This document shows, in pieces, positions 12,453 through 23,735 of a stretch of 64,000 nt of DNA (its first letter is position 1; each line of letters opens with the position of its first letter). The stretch comes from Coccinella septempunctata (Eukaryota > Arthropoda > Insecta > Coleoptera > Coccinellidae), in NCBI RefSeq assembly GCF_907165205.1, contig NC_058193.1, forward strand, positions 31,571,521-31,635,520. Reading direction: 5' to 3'. A program made the position numbers and the translations under genes. The notes under the pieces were generated by a model. The model ran no database searches. It saw only the letters and a list, made by a program, of their open reading frames with translations, and was not told the origin of the DNA.

Positions 12453-12476
12453 GCAACAAGATCATGAAGTCTTCCA
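12453..12476 (+). promoter_or_regulatory. GY box and extended miR-7-like target site
   Basis: GTCTTCC at 12469-12475 followed by A is the 8-mer complement of the miR-7 seed. The upstream CAACAAGATCA also matches the complement of the miR-7 3' half, with a small bulge between. Fly hairy is an established miR-7 target through a GY box in its 3' UTR, so position and sequence agree. Confidence 0.65.
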
Positions 12477-12657
12477 AGACAGCGTCTTGTACTGTTAAGT
12501 TGAGATATTTATATGAATATATGTATATTTTTTGCAACGTGTTTGCTTTTATTTTTCATTCACTTTGACCTTTAGTGCATATCAAAGATCTTCTCCTCAT
12601 AATCCCTCGAAAAATTTCAGAAGCCCATAACTCCCTCCAAGAACGGAAAAAGTGTTG

Positions 12658-12663
12658 AATAAA
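12658..12663 (+). terminator. Candidate hairy polyadenylation signal
   Basis: AATAAA, 555 nt after the stop codon, is the first canonical hexamer downstream of the regulatory motifs. Confidence 0.4.
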
Positions 12664-12680
12664 CTCGAAAACTAGTACTC

Positions 12681-13217
12681 CCTGTACATATATAGCAGGT
12701 GTATATGGCCATTTCATTTTTATTTGAGAAAGTTAGAACCAAATCGTTGACTTGGGGCTTTTGGAAGAGCCATAGAGGACGAAAAATTATATACAGCGGA
12801 CTGAAAAAATACAGGCCGTGACTACAATGATTCCTGAAGAAACGTGGTGCCACAAATAAGGTCTTTTCTAACGTTTTCTTCGATGAAATTGAAAGCAAGA
12901 GAGTTTTTTTTGAAATTTAAGATTATAACGACGATACCTTCATTAAAAAGCACTCCAAGGTTTTATAGAATGAGGTTTCCAGCAACAAATTTGAATCTTG
13001 CGAGAAGTTGGCGTGATTTTAAGGGGGTAGAAGCACCACCAAAACGTAGGCGTATGCCTCATTTTCTTGTTCAGAAATTTTATAAACGAAAACGTAAAAA
13101 AGTTCCCATTTTCGATCTTTCGCATCCCAAAAGAGGTGCATATTTGACCCCAGGTTCTCAGACAAGGAATCCTATCCTACATTTTCGCAGCATCTCTAAT
13201 AAAACTGTATAGCAACT
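12681..13217. other. Gene-free interval
   Basis: A 122-codon open frame on the + strand (12844-13212) shows no recognised family. Nothing else is seen. Confidence 0.35.
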
Positions 13218-13826
13218 ACAGGATATTCCTAAATTGGAGGTACAAATGAAGAGATTACTTAAGTAATAAAAGAAAGTCCCATAAATATAGGACTTTTCGT
13301 TTTCGAGATATAGGGTGTTAAGTTTGAATTTTTGGATTAAATTGATGTGCCAAAACTAACAATGTTATTATTCACCCCAGCTTACTAACTGAATTTTTGT
13401 GGGATTTTCGGGAGGATCGTTTAAAATTTTTTTTCTCGAAATCGGTAGTAGATACGACAAAACCAGAAGAGACCAAAAAGTTCGGTATAACAACAAAGCT
13501 TCTTCTTAATTTTTTTCAAATTAACAGTGGCTCACCAAAAAAAGTTCTGGAGGAAAATAGGGGACAGTGTTCCAGAAAAATAACACCCTGTAGATTTGCC
13601 ATCGAAATTGGCATGTCACATGGTGTGAACTATCGATTAGAATATCTATGCCAAATTTCAGTTGAATATCTTGTGAAGTGTAGATACTATAAGAGAAAAA
13701 CTTGAAAAAAATTTTAACTTCAACACCCTGTATCTCGAAAACGCATCGTTTGCGGTCCCATGTTTATAGGCCTTTTTTCCTTAAAATCACACACTCTCTT
13801 TTCGTTTGTACCTCTTCAATATCCTA
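13218..13826. mobile_element. F3 inverted-repeat element, copy a
   Basis: Left end CAGGATATTCCTAAATTGG. The right end is its complement near 13826, and an internal CACCCTGTATCTCGAAAACG occurs at about 13725. It shares internal sequence with the copy at 22668-23401 (for example ATCTTGTGAAGTGTAGATAC and the CCAGAAAAATA block). It is non-coding. Confidence 0.65.
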
Positions 13827-15171
13827 ATAGACTTTTCACAAAACTAGTCGATCTGAATGTAACGATCAAGAAATTGGTTTTTCCATAGTTATTTACGTGC
13901 ACTGTTCAGTATATTTGGTGTTATCGAAACCCGATATAGCATCGTACGTTTTTTCGATATTTCGACAAATCTTATCTATCCCATGATATGGATAAATGGA
14001 CGGACGACACGTGCCAGTAGCAGGAGTAGATAAAATTATACGAAATTTTCGTGACCAGGTTCATGAACGTCCATCATGCACGTGGACTCTTTCCTGCGTT
14101 ATTTGTCAGGCTCGCCAGATGATTTTAACCTTTCCCACTAGCCTCGTGCGTCATTGTCCTTACTGACTGATGCAAAAATGAGGTGATGTTTAGACGGTTC
14201 GCGGATTTATCTCATGGAAGTACCGACTACTGATGTGATGAGAAGGTTGTTTTGTTCTCTCCGGCTGAAATTTGTCGTCATTTTCTGACTTTAGATACGA
14301 CCTTTGCTGCGGATGATAACCTACAATCAGTGAATGATGAAATGACATGGCGTTACGCTTGCACAGGAAATTGTGTTTTTCCACCAGTTGAGATAATTTA
14401 ATGCTTTCATCAATTGAACGAAATAATCTTGGGTGTTCCCCTATAATGTCAGCATGATCTCCGGCTACTGAGTAAATTTAAGTTCGAAGATGATCCCAGC
14501 TTATACAGGGTGTCTGTGAACAAATGCGAAGAACTAAGAGAGATGATTCCTCGATGAAAATGAGCAGGGGTAGTTTTTTTGAAATCGACCTCCCTTAAAA
14601 GATACAGCCTTTGGAAGGCGATGACGAGTAGACAGTTTTCAATTTTTTTACGGGTTCTCAGAAACTCTGAGTCATAAAACTATACATAATATGAAGCATT
14701 AAGTAGATGTTACTCACGCAATTTTTTTAGATCTGTAAACTTTATTATTAGGTGTTAAAAATAACACCATGTACGTCTCCAATTCAATTTATTAGAATCA
14801 ATTCATATTTTGGTAGATTTGGAGTTGTTTCGGTTGAATTGAGTTGTTTGAATGTGTTCGACACTTCGTATACTACAAGGGATTCTTTATGATCCTTTTA
14901 TTGGTAGCTATTCGGTTTCTGTCTGCGAATTGAAATAATGAAACGATTCAATGAGTTTCACAGTTTTGACATTAAACTTCTTTAATGACGTTCTATAACC
15001 AAATACTGAGGACAGTGAGGACCAAGTTTGTGAAGGATTTAAACTGAAAGTGTTAAAGAGCAATTAACTCATTCCTCATTCTTAACAACATTCGGATAGT
15101 CGTTTACGATGAGATTGACTAGGAGTTGAAAAAATCATACTAGAAGGCTAAAAAGGAGAAATAGAACTATA
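13827..15171. other. Gene-free interval with repeat fragments
   Basis: A fragment at about 13845-13899 (ACTAGTCGATCT ... AAGAAATTGG) recurs beside the mariner at about 18059. A repeat end TA-CAGGGTGTCTGTG lies at 14506, but its partner was not found. No exon was recognised. Confidence 0.4.
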
Positions 15172-16001
15172 CAAAGTGTTTCGTTTCTTCTGCACAGCTA
15201 TCAACCTAGTTATTGCAAATAAGAACACCCTATATATTTTTACATTTTTGAATTCCTTGTTAAATTTAAATATGAGTTTGATAACACAACTATGTCTGAA
15301 TTCTCAACGGTTTTCGAGAAATTTGACATTTTATTAATATTTTGACAGTTTGAGGTACTTACATAAAGGACTATAGCTCCGTCCATATTCTATGTAATTG
15401 ACTCAAATTTGGATAGTGTTTAGTCAATAAATGAAATACTGAAAATTTTTTTTCCAAATAACCATATTATATACAGGGTCCACGAAAACGTAGATCCATT
15501 ATCAAAACAGAAATTCATCAAAATCTTAATTTTTTTTAAATGGCAACCCATTTTTTTTCCGTTCATTATTTAAACATTTTTTCTGTTCGCTTTTAGTTGT
15601 TTCAAAGAATGAACAGGAAAAATATGGGTTGCCATTTAGAAAAGTGAAGATTTTGATGAATTTCTGTTTTGATAATGGATCTACGTTTTCGTGGACCCTG
15701 TATATAATATGGTTATTTGCAAAGAAAATTTTTATTGTATCATTTATTGACTAGACACAGTCCAAATTTGAATCAATTACATAGAATAGGGGCGGAATTA
15801 TAGTCTTCTATGGTAAGTACCTCAAACTGTCAAAATATTAATAAAAAGTCGAAATTCTCGAAAACCCTTGAGAATTCAGACATAGTTGTGTTATCAAACT
15901 TATATTGAAATTCGACAAGGAATTCGAAAATGTGAAAATATATAGGGTGTTCCATTTAAAATAACGAAGTTCATAGCTATGCAGAAGAAACGAAACACTT
16001 T
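15172..16001. mobile_element. F4 palindromic element, complete
   Basis: About 830 bp that is almost entirely one inverted repeat, with arms meeting near 15587. Outer ends are CAAAGTGTTTCG and its complement. A second, inner pair of TA-flanked ends, CAGGGTCCACGAAAAC, delimits 15474-15700. The truncated copy in hairy intron 2 has the same inner junction, so the inner unit is either part of the family or an old insertion. It is non-coding. Confidence 0.8.
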
Positions 16002-16795
16002 ACCACCTTAGGGTGAAATGGTTTTGAGTTTCAACACTCTAATATGGACAGATAAGCCGTTTATTCGGGAGAGGAGCAAAAACAAGGTGAATTCATATGA
16101 AAACCTTCAACTTTCCGCAATCTTAACTCAAACCCATCAATATCGAAACGCATAAAAATTGATGAAGCAATAAATTCGACAGCAGATCGTGACCACTGGA
16201 GCGTTCAAACAGACCTGACGATTTCTGTCATCTCGCATCGAACGTCAACGCTCAATCGAAAAAGTCAATTTTGAGTCATGGTGGCAACCGAAGTGGAACG
16301 CAATTGAGATTCTAAACGCGTATTCGTGCGCTAATAAAATATTTAATGAGAAGCACGCGTTTCCAATAATCCAGACGAACACGTGGCAGGTACTAAATAT
16401 ATCTTCATTACCGCTCACCTACGTAGGTGAGCACTCCGTGCTATTTTCTTTGCTTATCTTCGGCGCAAGGTGAGGTTAAATGAACCTGACTGGAATTAAT
16501 AGAACTACGATGGAGGTTACGTAAAACGAGACTCCGATTGAGGGGGATAAGTGCGACTGTGATGACTGTCACGTTTAAATATTAGTTTTACAACTTTGTT
16601 CGTTGTTGTCCTTCGGTGGTTTCATGCTTTCGGATTGGTGTTGGTAGAGCAACCCATGAATTACACGTAGGGTGCATTTTTAATTGAAGAAGGCTTGTAA
16701 GAAAGGTGGGAGGAGTGGGATAAGACAACCCTTTGGAAGAGGTATCACATCCAGCATTTTTACAGCATCTTCAAAGAAACTCTTAGTAGCAACTA
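16002..16795. other. Gene-free interval left of mariner A
   Basis: No exon was recognised. A 26-bp stretch at about 16715-16740 (containing GGATAAGACAACCCTTTGG) recurs with one mismatch on the far side of the mariner, at about 18135. Confidence 0.4.
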
Positions 16796-18030
16796 CAAAG
16801 ATGTATTGATATCTAGTTAGCCTAGACCAGTTCCATGCATAAAAAAAATATTGCGTTACCTTAGCAACGAACAATAACTCATTAGAAGTGTCAGTGTGAA
16901 GTTTCAGGTCGAAAAAGTGAACCAGAGTTACGCAATAAATTAAAAGAAAGAAGATGTCCACCGAAATTGTAAAAATCGAAAAATTTCAGTATTGAGCCTT
17001 CATCAAGTACCTGATCTATTCAAAAGTGTTAAGAGATAAGTGGATTTACGAAGATATGCTTAATACCCTTGGTGATCAACGTCCTTCGTATGCGACCGTG
17101 AAAAATTGGACTGCAAGCTTCAAAAGAGGTGAATTTTCCATTGATGATGATGACCGATCGGGAAGGCCAGTTTCTGTGTCAGTCCCCGAAAATATCGATG
17201 CAGTTCATGACATGATTTTATCAGACCGTCAAATTGGGCTAAGACGGATATCTGAAGCACTGAATATTTCATACGAACGCGTTCGTTATATAGTTCACGT
17301 CAATCTGGACATCAGAAAAATTTCTGTAAAATGGATCCCCAAATGTTTGAATGTTGGCCAAAAGCTTGCAAGGGTAGAATCATCGCGTTCGATCTGTGCT
17401 CGATTTGAAAACGATGTAGACTTCTTAAACCGAATAGTTACTATGAATGGGTACATTTCTACGATCCAGAAACAAAGCAACAATCGATGGAATGGCGACA
17501 CTCTGGTTCTCCAAGACTTAAGAAATTTCGTGTCCAAAAATCTGCTGGAAAAGTTCTTGCTTCAGTTTTTTAGGATTGCCATGGAGTAATCATGATTGAA
17601 TTTTTGGTTAAGGGTAGAACAATAACCGGAGATTACTATTCGACATGACTGACCACTCTACGGGAAAAAGGTGTTTTGTTTTTGCAGGACAACGCCCCTG
17701 CACACAAATCTCATGTTGCCATGCAAAAAATTCGTGATTTAGGGTTTGAATTACTAGGACACCCCACTTATTCACCAGATTTGGCTCCATCCGACTATCA
17801 CCTCTTTCATCAACTGAAAAAAAGTTTAAAAGATCGTAAATATTCTTCCAACGAGGAGGTAATAAATGCTGTGGAGGGCTGGGTTTTTTTTAAAGCTCTA
17901 GAGTGGTTGCAGGTTCGCTGTAATAAATGTATCTAATTAAGAGGAGAATATATATTGAGTAATAAAATATTTTGACATTGAAGTTTTGTTTGGTTCTATA
18001 GTATGCTGAGAATTTTTCAATATATCCTAG
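16796..18030 (+). mobile_element. mariner-family transposon, copy A
   Basis: 1235 bp flanked by TA (16794-16795 and 18031-18032). The ends CAAAGATGTATTGATATC and ATATATCCTAG are diverged forms of the CGAGGAT ends seen in copy C. It carries a decayed D34D-type transposase. It is the only copy here with both ends and most of the coding region in one piece. Confidence 0.9.
16954..17937 (+). pseudogene. mariner transposase, decayed (copy A)
   Basis: Begins MSTEIVKIEKFQY, then has an in-frame TGA at 16993. It resumes with the helix-turn-helix DNA-binding half (YATVKNWTASFKRGEFS, SGRPVS). The first catalytic region (MDETWVHF in other copies) is damaged to MNGYIS by a frameshift. The catalytic C-terminal half returns from 17676 with LQDNAPAHKS and YSPDLAPSDYHLF, which contain the second and third aspartates. 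Part of the stretch between them (KEKRR region) is deleted. Not functional. Confidence 0.9.
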
Positions 18031-18894
18031 TATAAGGTTCTAAAAGCTTTTCGAATAACTAGTCGATCTATGTCCTGTTCTAAATTAGTTCAGTGTAACG
18101 ATTAAGAAATTGGATTTTCTGAAGTTAGTTAGTTGTGGGATAAGACAATCCTTTGGAAGACTTGCAATCAAAAAGGATGCTTATTCTTTTCAACGATGAG
18201 GTATTCACTTTTCGAAAAAGTGTTTTCCCTATTCTGCCATGAATGAGTTGAAACAACAAAGCAATATCTCAAAGAAATCAACCTATACTATTCTTCCATA
18301 GTATGCGTCAATAAACGTCAACTTTGCCAACGTTGAGACAGCACTTATATGCACAGACACGCATACAAAGAAACTTGACCACATTGTCTGTTGGTTCACC
18401 AGTAACCAGTACCTAATTTTTCTAGGCGGCGTGCTCCCCTGGTGGTACAAATCCAAGAATCACGACCTCAAGGGATAATCCCCTAACTAGGTAGACAATT
18501 TTTTGTCTACCTGTTTGCGTCCCAGGGCTATTATCGGACTTTTAATCAGGGACCTTTGTGGGGACGCTATGGACGTGCTCTTGGCTTTAGCAGAAGCGCG
18601 TGGCATGGTTGATGGTTGTAAAGAAATTCCGGATTCATAGAAAATAACGGTACCTCACCATCCTTTCCTGGGGTTTGACATCCTGATTCGGTGTTGAATG
18701 GAGGATTAATGTCAGAATACTTTTGGTTTATGATCAATATGAAAACGTTTTCACATAATTTGAATAAGATAAGTCCTTTGAAATAGTAGAGCCATGCCTT
18801 TTGATTTCGTTTATTTCTTGAAATATAGACGATAACACAAAAAAGTTGTAAGTATCCCTGGAAGTTCATTAATACTGGGGTTCTGTTTTCTATA
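18031..18894. other. Gene-free interval
   Basis: Contains the repeat fragments shared with 13845 and 16715. No coding exon was recognised. Confidence 0.4.
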
Positions 18895-20110
18895 CTCCAT
18901 TCACATTTATTTTAGCAGTCAGTTGGCCATGAAATAATTTTCTCAAGTTTTTGTAACTAGAACGGAGTAAGGTTGGCACTCATGAAATGTCGTTAATGTC
19001 ATAACGCCGTTGCCACAACTAATATCAATTTTTATTACGAAAATGCTGGAAGTGATTGAGAAAAGAGACAGGGTTTCAGGAAGTGCTATTTAGAATTCAG
19101 GTCCGCTCATTCAAATAGTTATACCCTGATATTCTAAAATCCACATAACGTCAGACGGTAGCGAACATATTCAATGTATGAGAATTTATATAATGTTTCA
19201 TTTGAATCTAAACGACTTATATTTCAGCTGAATATTTCCACAATCAGAAAGATTGTGAATGAAGAGGATGACAAAGAATTTCCTTCTATTGGAAAACTCA
19301 AAAAAGTGGTGGCATTTGAGAATTTTATGTTCGAGTGAATTAATGCGAAAAGTTTACTACAGGATTTTCGATGAATGTCATCGTAGAATAAGTTCCCGAA
19401 AATTGATTTTTCTATTTTTCATTTGACTTGTCCTATACTTTGTAAATATCTTAAGGTACCAATAATTACCTAATTATTATTATTATATCAATGTATTAAG
19501 ATGAACAGCCACAAATACGCGCCAGTTGTCCTGTTAATTGTTTATTCATGTGAAATTTTTGTTCAAGGGTGAAGTTCATTTTGAGTTGAAACTTCCTTTA
19601 ATTCCTTTTACTTATATTGATGCAAGATGATTTTTGTTGAAGAATTTAACATTCTTGTAATTATCTGTTAATTCCTTAGGGAGATACCCATTCCCAACCA
19701 CTGCATCATATGCATTTCATCTTCGGGTTAATATTTTTGAAATCTACAACTGATGTAACGTATTCAAACTTTAGCCAAGGAAGATAACGAACATTAACTC
19801 TCCTCAAGCTAGTGCATATTATGATATTACACTGATCTCTTGTATTTTCCATGCAAATAACTGGATTTGGTATGCCTTCAATCAGTTTGTATAAACTTCA
19901 AATGTGTTCGTCACATATTTTCCGAAGAGATTCGACATTGTGATAAAATACGTAATAACAGAAACTTTTACGTAGAACGGGCAACATAGCGTTGATTTAA
20001 AACCCAAAAATGTTTTGACAAGCGTCATAACCCCACATTTTCGTACTATACAGAGTGAAATGTGTCAAATTTCCATGGCCAACCGAGTGCTAAAATATAA
20101 CTGAATGGAG
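18895..20110. mobile_element. L-family TA-flanked element, copy 1
   Basis: 1216 bp with TA on both sides and imperfect terminal inverted repeats of about 40 bp, starting CTCCATTCA and including GTTGGCCATG. An internal splice-acceptor-like TATTTCAG is followed by an open stretch reading LNISTIRKIVNEEDDKEFPS. That resembles the recognition helix of a helix-turn-helix DNA-binding domain, so the family may be a deleted derivative of an element with a transposase. Two further copies are at 37187 and 41896. Confidence 0.85.
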
Positions 20111-20112
20111 TA

Positions 20113-20995
20113 GGGGAGACTAGGGAGCATTGATACATGGGGAGGCTTGATACAGGCTTATATCCGCGATCTGTAGCCGTTTTCAAAAGTATTATACTAG
20201 TGAACACTATTCTTTGGCAGAGGGCATTGCGTGACGTTAATATGTAAGGCTAACAGTACTTTGTTTGTGAAATATTCAACGAAGAGTGTTTCGAGGTGAG
20301 GAATTGTAAGTTTTTACTCAAGTTACCTATGGGTTTTATGATCATGCATTAATTCTTCGGCATAAACAAACATTTCACTGGGAAATATGCATAAAACTAC
20401 TCAATTTACAGTTTTATTCGCTTTTCAAAATATATGGGTATAAGATGAAAACATAAATCACTTTAAAAATTGCTTTCAGGGAGGTTTGAGACATTTGTCG
20501 TGGGGAGGCCTGATACATGTATAATCTTCAAAAAATATTCCGTAGCTAGTTGGATAGGCCTACATGAAGGCGTCTTCACCATCCAACATATCAAAGGGAT
20601 TTTTAAAAACCGTACAATCCCCATGTATTTAACGAGGCCGACTTTTCTTGTGTGGAAGTGATTAACTGACAATTTCCTGATTTTTCTACACCTATAGGAC
20701 CGAAGCAAGCCAGTATCATTGCTGACCTACCTACTGAGCTGAATAATCCTCTCGATTACTCTCCCAGTACATCGTATCAATCCTCCCATATGTGGGGAGG
20801 CTTGAGACAGTTTGCATGTTTTTGTGTTCAACGTTCTGTACAGAATAAGATGTTTATGTTTTGCGACTTCTATATTTATTTTGTTGAACGATTAATTGAA
20901 GAATTATATAATATAAGAAAAGTCCTGCTTCTTCATATTATTCAGTTTCCAGAATAAAAATTCCAAAAAACGTATCAACCCTCCCCAGTCTCCCC
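20113..20995. mobile_element. GGGGAG-ended element with internal motif array
   Basis: 883 bp between TA dinucleotides, with terminal repeats of about 27 bp (left GGGGAGACTAGGGAGCATTG, right complement GGGGAGACTGGGGAGGGTTG). The motif GGGGAGGCTTGATACA or close variants occurs seven times (20122, 20138, 20478, 20501, 20793 on +, and 20773 and 20971 on -). Its left TA is also the right TA of L copy 1, so the two elements abut. No transposase was recognised. Confidence 0.75.
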
Positions 20996-20997
20996 TA

Positions 20998-22667
20998 TAT
21001 TAATCACTAGATCAACGTTTTCAATGTTTTTCAAAATTAGATCGTTCAAACCTTGACATTCGTGAATACTACGAACTGAAGGTGTCAGAATTGAATATGA
21101 TATCGAAGTAGGAAAAAACTTGTACATAATAGCGTTTTCCTGTTATACAGCGCTACCATTGTGAATGTTGAAATAATACCTTTCTCCAAGTCCAGTCACA
21201 TCGCTTCGTTTTTACATATGTTAATGAACTTCAAAAATCGAATAAACAATTCCCTTTTACGAAACGGTCCAGAATGCATACACGTTCTCATTTCAGAAGT
21301 TGATTTATGTAAAATGATGTTTTCGACTATTTTACATACATTGACATGGGTTCTTTTTCTTCGAAGCCGACTGTATGTATAATTTGGGCTTATTAACCGA
21401 TAACCTTTCAGTTGGAACGTTTGGATTATATAAATAGGTTTTGGTACTTACCAAGGTGTTCGGTCAGAGCGGCATTTCCCATTCAGTGAGACTTTGAACA
21501 ATATCGACGGTTTTGTTGACAATTGGGACTCCCATAATTATTCATCGGGCAAGGGGTATTTCCACTAATTTACATGAAAGAATTTATTTCAAATGAGTGG
21601 AGAATTGCAACATAAATAATATTTTACAATGCTGTTCTCTGACTTGGAATATAACCATGAAATTGCCTACCCTGTACAGGGTAAACAAAATTCGATGGGA
21701 TTGAATGACAGCTCTATAACCGTAAAAGCTAGGAAAAAATGGTTGGCGCGACTCGATTTTCATAAGATTGTTAATGGTCAAAACAGCATCCCTCTATCTT
21801 CTTTTGTTTTCAAGTTATAAGTGAAAACTCATTTTTCGTCTCTTTGTATTGGTGCCTTTATTTCGTAAAGTATCGGTTATATCGAAAAACAAATCTTACA
21901 TTCTACAGATACTTTTCCATGTAGAATGCAGTGGCGTAGTCAAAGAATTTTTTCAGTCCGTCACAGTGATATAGTCCCATAGTTTTTTCTGATTCAGAAT
22001 TTATAACATACGTCGTGTCTCTGATTGTTCTTCTAATAAAAAAAAACTCAAAAACTAGTTCGATTAAGTTGGCAGTTCATTTTCATTGATAATATGATAA
22101 TTAACCTCATGCTCTTATGTTGTGTTAGGTTATGAGAGATTTTGGAGATCACTTTCATTCCAGATATTCGAGTAGATGCTCAAGAAATAAGGAATTTATG
22201 AGAATTTCCATGACTACTTCATATTTACCAATTAACTTCTACTAGTAGTGGCACAGCCTTATTTGTGAAGGTGTTTGAAAAGGCTGTGGTACTAGTATTG
22301 AGATTATCTACTAGTTGGAAAGGTTTCGGAACATATTCAGTTGAATCCAGGTTTATGAAATTTCCTGAAGGTGATTCATTCCATATTGGAAAATTTTTCA
22401 TCCTTTCAAATATCCGGAATGAAAGTGATCTTCACAGTCTCTCATATTAGTAATAATAATGAGGTTTATTCTTTGAAATCTACAAGGTTGTTACAATTTT
22501 AATAACCGAATAATAAACCTAAGGAAATCCACTAAAGGCAAAGCCTGTGTTATTTAATAACCTGACACAATTTGGGAGCAAAAGTTTATTATCATATTAT
22601 CAATGAAATGACCTGCCAACTTGGGTTTTTTATTGGAAGAACAATTACAGATTCGACGTTTATTATG
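20998..22667. other. Gene-free interval with one repeat fragment
   Basis: A fragment at about 21670-21850 (CAGGGTAAACAAAATTCGAT ... TATAAGTGAAAACTCATTTT) recurs at about 24530-24690. No exon was recognised. Confidence 0.4.
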
Positions 22668-23401
22668 CAGGGTGTTCCTAAATTGAACGTACAAACGAAA
22701 AGGGGAGATTCCTTGAGTGAGTTTAAGAAAAAAAAGTCCCATGAACATGGGGTCGCAAACGTTTCGTTTTCGTGATACAGAGTGTTGAAGTTTGAATTTT
22801 TTTCAAGTTTTTTCTCATAGTATCTACACTTCACAGGATATTCAACTGAAATTTGGCATAGATATTACATTTTAGAGTTCTCACCACGTGACATGACAAT
22901 TTCGATAGAAGATCTACAGGGTGATATTTTTTCTGGAACACTGCCACCTGTTTTTCTGCAGAACTTTTTTTTGGTGAGCAACTGTTAATTTGAAAAAATG
23001 TAAAAAGAAGCTTTGTTCTTATACTGAACTTTTCGGTCTCTTGTAGTTTTGCCGTAACTACCAACGATTTCGAGAAAAAAAATTTTGAACGATTCTCTCG
23101 AAATCCTCGTGAAAATCCAAATTATGATGGGAAGGCCACTTGTGGTGAATGAATTCAGTGTCAGTTTTTGTGGAAATTTTCCTGATCTGTAGCGATGATT
23201 CATAAAGATTCGATGAACTCGTATAATCAACACAAAAAATGTATTACTATGAGAAAAAACTTGAAAAAAATTCAAACTTCAACACTCTGTATCTCGAGAA
23301 CGAAACGTTTGCGCACCCTTGTTTATGGGACTTTTTTTTTTCTTAAACTCACTTAAGGAATCTCCCCTTTTCGTTTGTACGTTCAATTTAGGAACACCCT
23401 G
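22668..23401. mobile_element. F3 inverted-repeat element, copy b (complete)
   Basis: 734 bp. Left end CAGGGTGTTCCTAAATTGAA, right end the complement (GGAACACCCTG) followed by TA. Arms of about 120 bp are well matched and include the word AAACGTTTGC near the inner edge. It is non-coding. Confidence 0.8.
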
Positions 23402-23499
23402 TATATTCTGAATCAGAAAAAAACATGGGGTTCATATTTGTGGCGGACTGAAAAAATCTTTCATTATGCCACTGTATTCTAAACGAAAAAATGTTTATA

Positions 23500-23735
23500 A
23501 AGGGTGAGTCTTTACCCTTTACCCGTACAAATATTTGAACTGTAGATTTTTGAGGTAAAAAAAAATTTTTTTTCCTATACCCACCATTGTTTCCGATTCG
23601 GTCATTATAAAAAGATACAGCCATTTTAAGTTTTGAGCTATGCCATCCCTGGAGGAATAGAATTCCCCCTCAAAATAACAAGATAAATCTATGACACAAC
23701 ACATCTGTGGATCTTTTGAACAGAGTTGCAGTGTT
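23500..23735. mobile_element. F1 fragment, copy e
   Basis: Left end AGGGTGAGTCTTTACCC followed by about 230 bp of F1 up to the ATCTGTGGATCTTTTGAACAG block. The rest is missing. Confidence 0.65.

Larger units (their letters stand above)
12104..12680 (+). promoter_or_regulatory. hairy 3' UTR
   Basis: AT-rich sequence following the WRPW stop codon. It holds three K boxes, a GY box in a miR-7-like site and Pumilio-type elements, listed separately. The 3' end is placed by a candidate AATAAA at 12658-12663. An earlier ATTAAA at about 12239 could give a shorter form without the GY box and Pumilio elements. Confidence 0.6.

Noticed and set aside
12844..13212. 122-codon plus-strand frame downstream of hairy
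   Set aside because: Lys/Arg/Phe-rich from AT composition, no family recognised, ends at a repeat boundary.
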